Assembly (NCBI GenBank): GCA_963822825.1
Contig: CAWGIW010000011.1
Coordinates: forward strand, 186,001-250,000
Direction: 5' to 3'
Length of the DNA: 64,000 nt
Origin: JAWWPY01 sp963822825
GTDB lineage: Bacteria > Actinomycetota > Actinomycetes > Streptosporangiales > Streptosporangiaceae
Shown here: one piece after another, positions 1 through 12,002 of the stretch
Position numbering within the stretch: the stretch's first letter is position 1
Layout of the letters: each line of letters starts with the position of its first letter
The notes under the pieces: generated by a model
The model's database searches: none
What the model saw: the letters and a program-made list of their open reading frames with translations, nothing else
What the model was told of the DNA's origin: nothing
Made by a program: the position numbers and the translations under genes

Positions 1-256
1 TCTCATCTAGAGGAATGGGATTGATATGTTGGGCTTCGGTAACTCGCACTATCCGGTTGACAGTCGTGATGTAAGACCCACCTTGAGCGCGCCCTAGCAA
101 GCTAAGTTCGCCATCAACTATGATTAGCGCCAGATGAGGTTGCGCCCCTTCCCACTCCGATCGACGCCATGCTTGCGAGAAAGTTATCGGCTTTCCTCCA
201 AGTGTATTTGACTGGAGACGTTCCCCTACACCCTTGCCGTCAATTATAGCTACCAA
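1..256 (-). CDS. Partial hypothetical protein, runs off left edge
   Basis: An open frame of 85 codons without stop runs off the left window edge on the minus strand. A possible TTG start lies at 256 with a purine-rich GAGGGGG about 9 bases upstream; an in-frame stop closes the frame just before it. The product starts with a beta-strand-like segment (MVAIIDGKGVGERL) and has a second hydrophobic strand (LALIIVDGELSLLGRA). I do not recognise the family. Base composition is near 50% GC, lower than the rest of the window, which fits laterally acquired DNA. It could be a chance frame, but 85 open codons at this composition are uncommon. Confidence 0.4.
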   Translation of the reverse strand, partial: MVAIIDGKGVGERLQSNTLGGKPITFSQAWRRSEWEGAQPHLALIIVDGELSLLGRAQGGSYITTVNRIVRVTEAQHINPIPLDE

Positions 257-608
257 ATTCGATTATCCCCCTCGTTCATTTACTCGTGACAATTTTCGCG
301 CACGCCGAAACTAGGCAGCCGCATCGGACAAATCCCACTCACCTAGAACATATCTCAGCCGCTACCTAACAGTTGCTTGCGTGGAGCGCCTACCAGCAGG
401 CAATCTTCCGGGGATGGTCCTGGCTCTCATGTCTGGTCTCCCGCGCATAGATCTAGATTCGAAACAGGGACAGACAGACACCAAGTTTTCTGATGATGTT
501 AGGCGCCTGCGGCAAGGTCTGTGGTATCAGTAGTGACGCTTTGGCAAGTCCGGCATAGTGCGGACCGTCGTATTCTGAGTTCGATAGCCGCCCCTCTGCA
601 AGGCCTCG
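257..608. other. AT-richer intergenic stretch
   Basis: I see no gene here. The DNA is visibly less GC-rich than its surroundings and lies between the left partial gene and the 3' end of the DUF499 gene. No convincing hairpin terminator or tRNA was found. Confidence 0.5.
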
Positions 609-3600
609 CTAGATTTCCCTGGACGTTGCTCTGATTCCCAGATCGGCGAGTTGCCGCTGGATCTGCTCGGCAGCTCCCTCTTGCAGCATGAGCTGTATCG
701 TGCCCTGCAGGTAGCTGATCTGCCTCTCGTCCAGCGCGATATAGAACGCGCGGAACAGTGCCGCCAGCTTGTCAGCGTTTTCGCTGCTGGCAAGCAGGTT
801 GCTGGTGAACGAGAACGAGACCTGCCGTTCCGTGGATACTGCCAGGGGTGCATCGGCACCTCCGGTTGCCGCTTCAACCGCTTGGCTGCCGAAGCCAACT
901 TGCGACCCAAACCCGGTGCCGGCGCCGTGGGCGTCACCGCGGTCAGCGATGCCGACGACTGCCGGGCATCCGCCCTCATGGGCAGGCTGGCTGCATACGG
1001 GACAAACCTGGGGCTGAGGCCTGGCCAGCCGCAGCCCTGCGCTCAAGAGGTTGACTTGGCCTGGTGTGGTCACCGCGACTTCGGTACCCGCCCCATCCAC
1101 GATCCTGAGCAGGCCCTGGCTGACAGCATCGTGAATTGCCCGCTGAAGGTCGCTGTCGCCACTGTAGAGCAACGGCAGCCTGGGGGCGCTGTAAAACGCT
1201 GCCCGAACGTCGGAGAGCGTTCTTCCATAGTCCTGATCACGAAGGTTGTGCAAGAGTGCCTTGGCACCGAACTTCTCTTGACCGAAAGTCTTGTCTCGCT
1301 CCGCGAGCCCTTTCCAAACAAGGGTGCCATCGAGCGCGGTCTCGCTTTCACCGTCGAACGTGAGCTGGTCTAGGTACCGTTCCCCGTCCGGGTCGGGCTG
1401 AACAACATAGACAACATGCCGGTAAGCCTGCTTGACAGCCTTCGTGAACCGATCCCGCGCGGTGTCAAGCTCACTGGCACCAGTCTCCTTAAGCTCATTA
1501 TCGTTTTGAACCTCAGGCGCCGCCAGTGCCCTTTGCTTTGCCAGAAACTCAACTGCAATGCCGCGCGCTAGCACGCGCTTCTGCGTATTCACCACAGCGA
1601 ACACGGCACTGCTTGCCCACTGCACGGGCAGTTGCTGCGTGCCCTGCCCGAGTCCCGCCGCCATCGTCAGCGCCTCGATGGTCTGCTCCTCCATGCCGTT
1701 GCGGAGGCTGTACTGCGCCGGGTCGAGCACGATGAGGCGGGTGGTGTACGCGGTATCGAGTCCAGCGGTGGCCAAGACATCAGCCGGGCTCCGCTGAAGG
1801 TCTGCTGGGACGAATTTCAGCTCACGGAACGGGCCGTTGCTGGCCAGGTCCCGTGCGAACTTGGCGATCACCTGGTCGCGTTCATCGTCTGTGACCGTGC
1901 GGCGGATGTTGTTGACGAGCATGCGGTGGGTGAGCCGGGTGGACAGGAAGTACCGGGCAGGTCTTGTTGTTGCCTTGACCCGGGATGACGTCCAGCGCGC
2001 TCATGCCCCGGTCGGGGTTCGACGAGCTCGCCGACCACGCTATCGGCATCGGTGATGGTGTAGCTGATGTCGGGCACGCTGGTGGCGGCCTTGACCTCAG
2101 GCGCGCTGGCACCACGTCCACGGCCAGGGCGCAGGGTGCCGACGATGCTGGCGAGGAAGATGAAGGTGGCAGCGCGTTCAGCTGCCCGCGGATTGGCCTC
2201 GAGCCACACAGCGGTCGCTGGTCGCTCAAGATCTTGCTGACGCGCGGTGCCGGCTGGCCTGTCGTGGTTGACGACCTCGATCTCGGCGAGACTGCGATAG
2301 TTGGCGATGGTGCGTTCATCCTCCACCAGGCCGCTGCCCAGGAGCGCCTCCCGCACCGCGCTATCCGACAGTGGCAAGTCGCCGGGTCCGATGAGAGCGG
2401 GAACCCATTCACCGGCCTTGCCACGCTGCTGCTGGGCGTAGACCGTGGCGGCGAAGATGCGGATCGTCGACCGAACCCGCTGGAATCCGGTGACCTTACT
2501 CCACTCCTCCTTCGCGAGGTCAATCAGCATCGGATGGAACGGGTAGCAGGCGGCGACCTCGTCGCCCCAGCGTTCGCGCCAGTCGGCGCCGATCGGGCTC
2601 CCAGACGTGCTTCTCCCAGGCCTTGTCTGCGAACACGGGCTCGTAGAGGGCGGCGGTTGCCGCTAGTACCTCGGCGGCGGGCTCGGCGTCGAAGAGCCGT
2701 GCGCCGCAGGATGTCGGCGAAGTCCCCGACCTCGGTGACCGTGGCGGGGATGCCGTTGCGCTCGAGCAGGCTGTTAGGTCGTCTCGGCGTTCCTGGGCGG
2801 CTGCCGACAGCGCGGTCTTGTCGGCGTCCGAGGCGATCATCACGACCAGCATCGCCACGTGCGGCACGTCGTTGACGACGTCGAGCAGCGCGCGCAGGAA
2901 AGCCATGTCCTGGGCGGCCAGGTCGGGTTTGTTGGCGCCGTCGAGCCCGTTGCCGATGTAGTCGAGCACTTCGTCGACGATGATGAGGACGGGCCGGTTG
3001 ACCGCGCGTATGCGCCTCGGCGATCTTGTGTTTGTCGCTCCAAAACGGCTGGTAGCGCTCGTAAAGCGAGTAGTCCTTGGAGAACAGCCGCCACAGGAAT
3101 CGCTCGTAGAGGCTGACGGCTGGTCCGTCGAGTTCTTGTAACCGCCGCCCGGGCGTCATGTTGTCGCAAGGCAGGACAACCACGTGCGGGCCTGCCGAGG
3201 TCGGCGGCAAGGGGATGTCCCATCTTGGCCTCGCGCCCGGTCGGCGACCCGCTGCCCGAGTTCGGTGCTCAGCAGTGCCTTCGGGGTTGGCCGCCAGGTG
3301 ATACGCGCCGATGCATGCGTGCGACTTGCCGCCGCCCATGCCCTGGTCCAGCCGGGTAACGGCCCGGGCCTTCAGGTAGTCGTCGCCTCCTCCGATGCGG
3401 ACGGCGATCTCGGTGAGCAAGTCAATGAGCCGTTCGGTGGGGTGGGTGATTTCGCCGTAGTAGCGAGCGTCGGCATACGGCGGCCGATCCGCCCCCATGC
3501 CGTGTACGGCCCTGAACAGGGACATCCGCACTTCGTCGATCTGGCCAGACGCGCCGAGGATCTCCTTGCGCATCTTCAGTGCCTTCCACCATGGCGTCAC

Positions 3601-3609
3601 ACTGGTCAC
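609..3609 (-). pseudogene. DUF499-family AAA+ ATPase (multiply frameshifted)
   Basis: Large P-loop ATPase of the DUF499 family, found next to DUF1156 methylases in defence islands. The GTG start at 3609 has a strong AGGAGGA six bases upstream. The first residues (VTSVTPWWKALKMRKEIL) match the family start. The Walker A motif reads LDQGMGGGKSH about 85 residues in, and a LIDLLTEIAVRIGGG helix precedes it. A DYIGNGLDGANKPDLAAQD segment follows the Walker B region. The C-terminal third (609-1922) carries a CxxC...C segment (VCPVCSQPAHEGGC) and ends with a TAG. Total about 1000 codons, the usual family length. Coding sense jumps among the three frames at least eight times (for example near 2985, 2790, 2700, 2530 and 1930), always picking up the next expected segment, so single-base indels explain it. 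Confidence 0.75.
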
Positions 3610-3628
3610 GGCTGTCCTCCTGTGCTGT

Positions 3629-6431
3629 TTAGGCGTGGGTGCGTGCACGTGCTCGGCTTGCGCGTCGTAGCGGCCTCGCCTGCGCGTCGTCCTGTGTCTT
3701 AGGGCGAGAGCCCTTATGTCCGTCGGCCGTGAAAGCCTCGGCTGCGTTCCGGATTCCGTCCCGCGTGCGGAGCAGCCTGGTGAACGCGATGGCGTCAGGG
3801 TCGTTGGCAGGCGAGCCGGTTCGCGAGGAACTGGATCGTTGCCCAGAGGTAGACGTCGTCGGCTTCCCGCTTCGCGGCAGCCAGCACCTGGACCATCGCC
3901 TCGCAGACCCTCTTCGGACGCTGCAGCGAGAGCAAGGACGACATCGATGACGGCTGAGTCGCCGTGGATCTTGCCCCTGATACTCGTGGGAGGTAACGAA
4001 CCGGACGCCCTTGTCGGCATCAGGCACCAGGTCACGGACGGAGGCCAGGTTCGAGAGACGAGGCAAGCGCCTGCCATCGCAGCTCGGACTTCGGCCTGGG
4101 GCTGACGTCCGTAGAGGCGGACCCACCACAGCGCGAACCCTGTTCGGGCGTCGAATGCTTCCAAGAGGCTGGTGGTCGATCTTGACGCCATGGCGTCCTG
4201 CACAGCCGCACATGCCAGTGGGAGGAATGTGTAGATGTCGATGGCTCGCCCTGGGCGTTGAGAACCTGGCTGTATCGCCCGACGACCTCCATGGCGGGGC
4301 CGACAGCGGCCATGAGCATGTCAGCGGGTGCCAGGCCCCATCGTTCCCAGTCTGGGTAGCGACGCTTGACCTCGGCCTTGATCTCGGCCTCGACGGCGCC
4401 TTTGCGTCCGTTCAGGACGGTCGGCCGGTGCAGGTCGGCAGGCCATGGTCAGGGTCGTCACGATATTGGTGAAGCCGCCTTTGCCTCCCGGATTCGGTCT
4501 TGGCTGGCCAGGCGCCAGTCAGAACGAGTCCCGCGTCATGGATTGCCGTGAGCAGTCGCTGCCACACCTCAGGCTCGCCATGGCCGAACACGATGGTGAC
4601 GACGCCGTCGCTCTGCGACGATGCGGCCGATCTCGCGGAATGCCTTCGTGATCAGGGTGTAGTAGTGCTCGCTCGTCGCGGTGATCGTTGTTGCTCGTTC
4701 CGCCTTTCTTGACGATGATCTCTTCCTGCTTTCTCCTGCACGCCGAACTCGTGGGCCGTTATGCCGAGTTCGGGCCAGGTACCGGCTAGTGCGCGCTTGA
4801 TCCAGACGTAAAACAGGTCACTGGCATCGGTGTAATCGATCATCGCGCCGTAGGGCGGATCGGTAATGACCGCGGAAATGCTCCGGTCGCGGAAGAACGG
4901 AAGGCTGAGCGCTGAGCTGCGCGTCACCTCGCAGGGAGTGCCGTCGACAGGCGGCATAATGCCGTTGAGCGCGCTGAGCGTGCCTTCGGCTACCGATTCC
5001 CAGCTGCCTGGACCGTTCGCCAGGCCCACCTCGAAGTAGTCGAAGGAGAAGTTGAGGCTGGACTCGGTCGCGAAGATGTCATGCACGCCCATACGACTGA
5101 CGTCCAGGGTGCAGCCGCGCGTGGCACGCCGGAGCTTCCGCGCCAGCACAGCGGCCCCGTATCCAGTAAGCGCCCGGGCGTAATTGTCGCTATTGCCGTT
5201 CTTGACAAGTTCGTTCCCGATCTCCTCGATGCACCGGGCGAGGGTGATGAATGATAGGGTCTGCCGGGCGTTCATCATGTCGCCGTAGCAGCTGGCGCCG
5301 TAGACAGTTGCCTGGACCGTCCAGGTGTTGCCGGCGGGTATCTGCTCGTTGGGTACTGCCGGGAGGAACCGGTTGAACTGGGGCTGGTGGCGTAGCGCGG
5401 TGGACGCAGCGTAAATTGCCGACCGCTCGTGCTGTTCGAGCGGGCGATATGACTTGCCGACCGCGGGGTCGATGTCAGCCGCGAGCAATGGCGTGTCGTA
5501 GCCGAGTCCGCTCTGGAGGATTCGCATCTGCACTTGGCGGTCATGCGGACACCGGCAGAAGGGGCACACGGCAACGCGGCCATTACTGTCGAACTTGCTC
5601 TTCCCTGGCGGGACCTGGCGCGTAGGCGCCCCTCTTGGCGGGCCGTCGTGGACGATAACGCTCCACGTCCCGCTCGTTATGTCTGCGTCGATGTAGTAGG
5701 ACTGTCCAAGGTCGCGGAACACGCTTGTCGCCTTGCGGTTCTTCCGCGTACCCGGCTTGCGCAGCTCAAGCTGGCCGACCAGCGGGAAGTGACGTGACGC
5801 ATTCGTGGCAGGGGATGTTGATCGCCCAGAGATAGCCCCACGCGTGCCGGCCCTCGACCTGTGGGTAGTAACGGGGCCATGGCGGCACGGTGCCGGGCGC
5901 CGATCTCGCTGAGCACCGCATCGACGTCCCGGACAAGCCGTCGGGCGAGGTGTCAAGGAGTAGCGGGCGTCTCGTCCGGGCGTAGGGGAGCGAGCGGCTC
6001 GTCGTCCCAGGCCCGGAACGGGTAAATCAGTGAGCAGCTGCGATGGCGAAGACTGCCACTGGGCTGTAGTCAATGGCGAAGGCAGGCAGCCCAAGCCGCG
6101 AGGTTTCCAGGGGGATCATGCCGCGGCCGCTAAACGGGTCGAGGGTGCTGAGGCCGTCGGGGTGGCTCCGCAATCAGCTTGCGCCGGATCTCGGCGGCTT
6201 TTCGTAGCGGCCGTTCATGGCCTCGCGGACGAGCTCCTGCAGTCCCGTCTGTTCAGCAGGATCGTCTGGCCAAGGCAGGAGTGAGCAGATCGTGGCTGCT
6301 TTGGCTTGCGCGGTCGGCCGCTTGGCGAACCATGTCATTAGGCCGACTTCAGTGTTCCCGCTACCCCAGCCAGAGCGGCTGTTGGCGCTAACTTCGGCGC
6401 AGGGAAACCACCGTTCGATCATCCTGGTCAT
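3629..6431 (-). pseudogene. DUF1156-family DNA methylase (frameshifted)
   Basis: Probable SAM-dependent adenine DNA methylase of the large DUF1156 class. The ATG at 6431 overlaps the helicase stop (ATGA). The N-terminus MTRMIERWFPCAEVSANS is the DUF1156 start. Motif I DPFSGRGMIPLE lies near 6130-6165. The catalytic motif ITDPPYGAMIDYTD lies near 4850. Between them is a Cys-pair insert (VCPFCRCPHDRQ) near 5555, typical of this family. The C-terminal part includes YGRQPQAEVR and ends with TAA at 3629, 20 bases before the DUF499 start. About 930 codons, as expected. At least five frame changes break it. It should modify host DNA for the adjacent helicase/ATPase system if functional. Confidence 0.78.
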
Positions 6432-9400
6432 ACATTGCTCCCCGGCGCGTTCTTGAGGCTGCTGCCGCGGACGCGGAAGATCGCGTGCCCAGTCATGTCG
6501 GCCGCGAAGAGAGTCGCCGGATCCTGGTATGCCCCGAAGAATCGCCCCTTGCCGTCAGCGCATTCGTCGATGACGTAGAGCCAGTAGTCCCTGCGATGCT
6601 GGGTGGCGATCAGCGACCTCGTTTCCCGTCATCCGGATGCCGTCGCTGGCCGCGCTCCTCAAGCACGCCCTTGACCTCGACGTGACGGACCTGGCTGTCG
6701 CGGCGGGCGTCCAAGTCATAGCCGCGACCTTCAGTATGCACATCCTCCACTGCCCAGCCGTCGCTTTCGAGCAGCTGCTGAACGTGCCGCATCGACACCG
6801 CTCAGCGTCGATTTCGGCCTGCTGGATCACGTCGGCTGCGGCGAGTACCCGGATCCGGCCGACCAGCTTGGGCTCGGTCGAGCTGCACGTCCGCGAGTCG
6901 CTCCGAGCTCCTCGAGCCGCTGCGCTAGTCTGCGCCTGGAGCTGACGGCGCAGCGGCAAGCCGGGCATCGCGGTCGTCAATGCTCTCGGTCAGGCTCAAC
7001 GGCAGGTTCGTCAGGTCCCGGCGCGCCTGGGCGAACCAGTCTGCGCGCACCTTCCGGTGCTGGGCGACCGTGGTCTGCGGCGACCTCTCCTGCCGCCATG
7101 AGTGCACTGTCCCTCTCGTGCCGGATGGGGCGTCCCCGGCTGTGCGGTCGGCACCAGGTTCGCCAGAGTCTCCCAGCGCACTGCGCGCGCGTTGCCGCTG
7201 TCGTCGACCTTGATAAGAGTGGCCCACACGCTGGCTCGCTTACCATCGCTCTCGGTCATCGTGGCCTCGTAGGCGTACAGGTCATAGGGCATCAGGCTGG
7301 TGGGGTCTTCGACCGCGCCTGACTGGTACAGGTCCTCGGCGAGAGTCGTGGTCGGCCATGCGGATCAGGTCGGTGAATCCGGGCTCGCCAGGCCCGAGCG
7401 TGATGGTGTCGCCGACGTCGATGCTCTCTGCGGCGTCGATGTACTGCCTCGCCGCTGGTGGCGACGTGGATCTCGGCTCCCCCCGCCCAGGCTGGCGGGA
7501 ACAGTGCCCGGATTCGCCGCAGTGATAGCCGGCGGAAACCTGGTACCGGCCGCGGTCGGTGCTCGACCGGAGCACTCGGCTGGCGGCGAGCCGGTCGAGG
7601 TAGGCCTCGACGATGGCAGGGTTGATCCGCGCGAAAAGGTCACGCTGCAACAACGTCAGGGCGGCCACTGCGTCGACCTGGCTGGCCAGGCGCCGTTCGC
7701 TGTCCCGTACCTGCCGGGCGGCCCGGGCAAGTTCCTGGGCCTGGACCGCCCGGGCTGCGTCAATGGCGCTGCTGCTTCCTGACTTCGTCGTTGCCGTACA
7801 GGTCCGACAGCCATCTGTCGTAGTCGACTCCGGTGATCTCGGCGACCGCCGAGAGGCTGTCGAACATCTGGCCGCGCAGTTCGTTCGCGGCGGTGACGAA
7901 GTTGTCCAGCAGCCGCAGCAGCGTTTCCCCCTCGCGGGTGTCGGTGGCAACGAGGTTGTACAGGAAGACGTCGCGCTGCTGGCCGACTGCGGTGAATGCG
8001 GCCCATGCGCTGTTCAAGGCGGACCAGCGACCACGGGATGTCGTAGTTGACCAGTACGTGCGCGGACTGCAGGTCTATGCCCTCGTTGCCGGCGTCGGTC
8101 GTGACGATGACCTGAAACTCGCCGCGCATAAATGACTTCCGGACTTCGTCTCTGTCTGGCTTGCTCTGCCGCCCCGAGTAGATCCGGGCGCGAGTAGCCC
8201 TCGCCTCTTAAGCCTCTCTGCGATCCACTCGGCCGAATCGGCGTACTCGGTGAAGACCACGACCTGCTCACCGTTCCCGGGAAGGATCCCGTGCTTGCCC
8301 AGACAGTCGTCAATCGAGCACCGTCCACTTCGACGGCCGCCACCCAGGACTGCAGAGCGTGGCTTCGATCTGTTCCACGAGGCTCGTGATAGCGCTCCGT
8401 TCGGCCCTGCTTGAAGCGGAGGGCGCATGGACTACCTTCGCCTCGTCGATTCCCGTCTCGTCGCCCTGGTCGTCGCTTTCAGCCACAAGCGCGGCCTCTG
8501 CCTCGCTCATGGCACCCATGCGGCCGTGTCGCCGACGGAGAGTCTCGGCGAGCGCATGCAGGCTGGAGGCGGCTCGCTTGCCATACACCATGCGGGCTAG
8601 CGGCTGTGCTGGCGGGTGCGAAGAACTGGTCGACCATCTCAAGGGCAGCCTGGTAATAGCCATACTCGGCCTGCGACAGCGGGACGCTGTGATTCTGGGC
8701 AGTACGGCCCTTGAACAACCGCGTCTTGCCGTCGTAGTCGACCAGATCCTCCTTCATCCGCCGCAGGAAATGGATCGGGCCGGGACGGAGCGCGACTGAG
8801 TTCGACGCTGCGGGTCGCTGCCGGGGTCCGGGTAGATGCGCGGGATCGACCAGGTGCAGCAGGTGCCGAAAAAGCCATTCCTTACCGCGGTGCGGCGTCG
8901 CGGTCATCAGCAGTGCCCGCGGCGTGTTCTTTGCCAGCAGCCGGCCTACTTGGTGGAATCCCGCAGCGGTCGGAGTCAGCCGGTGCGCCTCGTCGAAGAC
9001 CACTAGATCCCATCCGGCCCTGTCGGGCCGTATGCGCGTCTTGGACTGCAGGATTAACTGCGGCCAGTTCAAGCGAGACCACCCACAGATCGTTAGCGTT
9101 GAGCGCGTCCTCGCGCACTGTCGCCGCGGTAAGCTGCCGCAGCCCGCCGCCAAGCAGGCGCTGAGAAGTCGTCTACCCACTTGGTGGCCAGGTTCGCTGG
9201 GCAGACGATGATTGCGCGCTTCACCAGGCCGAGCCGCTGCATCTCCCGGATGTACAGCCCCGCCATGATCGTTTTCCCAGTGCCAGGCTCGTCGGCTAGC
9301 AGGAACCGCAGCAGCGGTTGCGGCAGCATCGCGCCGTAAACGGCAGTGGTCTGGTGCGCATACGGCTTTAGCGGCGTCGATGCCATCGCACTGGACTCGG

Positions 9401-9685
9401 CGTTCGTCGCCGCCGCCTCCATCCACCGCGTCCACATCGCGGCGAGCACCCTTGCCGAGTCGCCCCGCCATCACTGATCAGAAGCCGCACGGTCGTGGTG
9501 TCTCCGGCCGGGAGATTCACCTCGTGTCGGCGTTGCTCGTCGTCAACCAGGATAAGATCCCAGGAGCCGTGCTGGTCGCCGGGAAGCGCGAAGCGGATCG
9601 TGGCGAACTCTGGCACTCCGGCAGCCCGAACCCGGACACGCTGGCCGCGCTTGAACGTCGCTTCCATGTCAGGCTGCATGCTCAC
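6428..9685 (-). pseudogene. SNF2-type helicase with C-terminal NOV_C (DUF3883) domain (frameshifted)
   Basis: Superfamily 2 helicase heading the operon. GTG start at 9685 (VSMQPDMEATFKRGQRVRV, a small beta-rich N-terminal domain). Helicase motifs appear in order: motif I ADEPGTGKTIMAGLYI near 9290, motif II VVFDEAHRLT near 8990, motif III LLMTATPHRGKEW near 8900, motif V VTTDAGNEGIDLQ near 8090, motif VI LEQRMGRIHR near 8000. Near 6640-6790 the frame encodes GYDLDARRDSQVRHVEVKGV, the NOV_C/DUF3883 signature found at the end of many defence helicases. The true end is a short tail finishing SLKNAPGSNV, with the TGA overlapping the methylase ATG. At least ten frame switches occur. About 1085 codons in total. 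Confidence 0.78.
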
Positions 9686-10459
9686 GCGCCCCTTTTTGTA
9701 ATTATTTTCTTATGCGCAGCACCCGTGCATCGCGAGCTTCGGCGGGTACGCCATTCACCAGCCCGCGCAGTCCTAATAACCAAAATGGAATGTGTGTCCG
9801 TAACGCTGGTAACAAAATCTCCATATTGCATGAAGTGTTCGATATGATGACTCGGCCAGCAGAGTATGCCGACCTCGCCCACACAGGAGGAGATAACGCG
9901 AGTCTTTGCAAGATCTATCACCACATACAACTAGTAACCAGATACCTTTATTTACGTCAAGACTTGCGGCGTGGGCATATGAGAGCAGGCCGGAGTCAAG
10001 CCCCAAAACCGTGCGCCAGTGAACTATCATCCGATCTGGCCTGAAACAGTCGGCTGTTCAGCGCGTCGAAGATCGCGGCAGACTGGCCACTGGCGTCGGG
10101 CTGGACGTTGCGATTTGGAAGGCAAATCGATCCTCCGTCAACGGCATCCTCAGGTGAAACTCGCTCACCAGGCTTACCATCAGACCTTTTCGGATACGCC
10201 AATTAACCAGTTGCACTAGAAAATCTGGCGTAACTCAGCCAGCGCCGCCTCCTCTAACCCCATTGGAGTTCACCAGGGTTCGGCTTAACCTCAATCGTTC
10301 AGGCGGTTTGAGGTCCGGTTACTGATTGTGCTGGTATCCGTTTTTAGCCTCATGTCCGTTTCTCCTTGGGGCGGGGAGCGCCCGGGGTGCCCGGGTGCGC
10401 ACCGGCTCCGACCGCGCCGGGTGTGCCTCCTCTCGTGTCGCCGGGATAGTCTGCGCTGG
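9686..10459. other. AT-rich gap with no supported gene
   Basis: Holds the promoter side of the helicase operon and the downstream flank of the IS remnant. It has runs of A/T (for example around 9700-9960) unlike the rest of the window. Short open frames here show no family features or ribosome binding sites. I see nothing further that I can support. Confidence 0.5.
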
Positions 10460-11840
10460 TCAGGCGGGTGCGGGTAAGGCGCAGAGCCGCTGCCAGCAGG
10501 TGAGGAACACCTCCTTCCACGGCCAGTCTGGGCTGATGCCCAGGATCCGCTGCCGGGCGTGACGGGCGAGGCGGGCGGGGATGTGCCAGATCCAGGGCGG
10601 AGCGTGTCCGGGTCGGCTTCCCGCAGGTCCGCGTCGTCGCTGTGACCGAGGAGGCGTGTCCAGGCGGCGAGGTCGGCGGCGATGTTCGCCGCGATGACCC
10701 AGCCGCGGTTGACCTGCCAGGTCTTCGAGGTTATGGATGGAAGGTTGCGCAGGCCCATGGATTTGCCGGCGCGCACCCCGTCCTCGACGGACGGCGTGCT
10801 GGCGGTGCAGCACGTCGATGAACTGGGCGTGGTGGCTGCCGGGCACGCCGGGACCCGGCCTGCGGCCGGGATGCTGGTGACGATGATGGAGTAGCGCCAT
10901 CCGGTGGCGCGCTCGAAGGCGGTCAGGTTTCTGGCCTGCCGCCGCGACGGCTTGGTGCGGCGCACGATCCACCGCAGCCCCGCACGGCTGAGCAGGTGGG
11001 TGATTTCGGCGATGTGCTTGTCTTGCTGCACGACGCCGTGTTGGTCCACGGCCGGCTGCCATGCGGAGGCGGGCAGCAGCCTGATTGCCTGCTCATCCGC
11101 CTCGGTGATCATCCAGCCGCTGGTGAACAGCACGGTGCGGCGCCGGGACGACAGCGACAGCAGGTGGGTGATCAGCTCGTGGCTGGCACCGGCTCCATCG
11201 ACGCGGACCAGCAGCCGGCACCGCATGCGCAAGGGGATCTGCCGGATCGCGGCCGCCAGCACCGTGAGGTGGCCGGCGAAGGTGTTCGATCCGGCGTTGC
11301 CCGGCCGCAGCAGCATCGCCAGCGACTCGCCGGTATTGGCCAGCCAGGCCCCCATGGGATGAAAGCCGTAACCCTTCTTGAATGTGGGCGCGGCGCCTTC
11401 CTTGTCGCTGCGCGCGGTGATCAGCGTGCCGTCCAGGTCGATGACCAGCCCGCGGCCAGCACCTTCCCGGCGATGGCCAGCCACGGGAACCCGGCGGGGT
11501 CGCGCCGGTCAGCGACCAGGCGTGCCCGCGGATCCTGGCCCGCACCCGGGCGATCTTGTCCAGGGTGCGGGCATCGGCCAGTTCCAGCGTCCGCCGCACC
11601 GTCGTGTCGCTCGGCTCGCGGCCCAGCACCGGGGCGTGATGGGCCAGCACGGTGATGTCGTTCATGCTGGTGGCGCCGAGCATGATCGCCACCGCCATGC
11701 TCACCAGCGCGACACCCAGGTTCACCAGCGGGAACTTCCCGGCCCGCGTCAGAGCCGATCCCAGGGCGGCGCACCTGCCCGACGGGACGTGCAACCCTTG
11801 ATCCGGCTGCGGTATGGCGGTTCGGCCCGGCATTGGGGAT
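10460..11840 (-). mobile_element. IS1380-type transposase remnant
   Basis: Transposase of the IS1380 group, recognised by LVSMAVAIMLGATSMNDI, the PSDTTVRRTLE segment, the DDE-region stretch LVIDLDGTLITARSDKEGA near 11440, then GYGFHPMGAWLANTGE and MRCRLLVRVDGAG. The C-terminus reads RILGISPDWPWKEVF and stops at 10460. Coding sense changes frame near 11490, near 10870 and back near 10800, and near 10600, so no single frame encodes it. The 5' end is uncertain and I could not identify terminal inverted repeats. It lies between two defence modules and looks like an old insertion. Confidence 0.75.
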
Positions 11841-12002
11841 TCGGGCTGTACCTGGCCAGCAGCGATCACTACAAGAACCAGATCCTGCCCTCCGGGTTCC
11901 CAGCGGCAGCCCAGAAGAAGCCCTCGACTGCGCTTGCCGCTTCTATCTGGACAACCCAGCCTGACAGCCCGAACCGCCCCGAAGAACTTCCGAAACGAAC
12001 CA

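Noticed and set aside
651..1373. 240-codon plus-strand frame at the left end
   Set aside because: It is the antiframe of the DUF499 C-terminal region, which has clear family sequence on the minus strand.
9773..10030. 85-codon minus-strand frame in the AT-rich gap
   Set aside because: No ribosome binding site, no family pattern and overlapping open frames on both strands.
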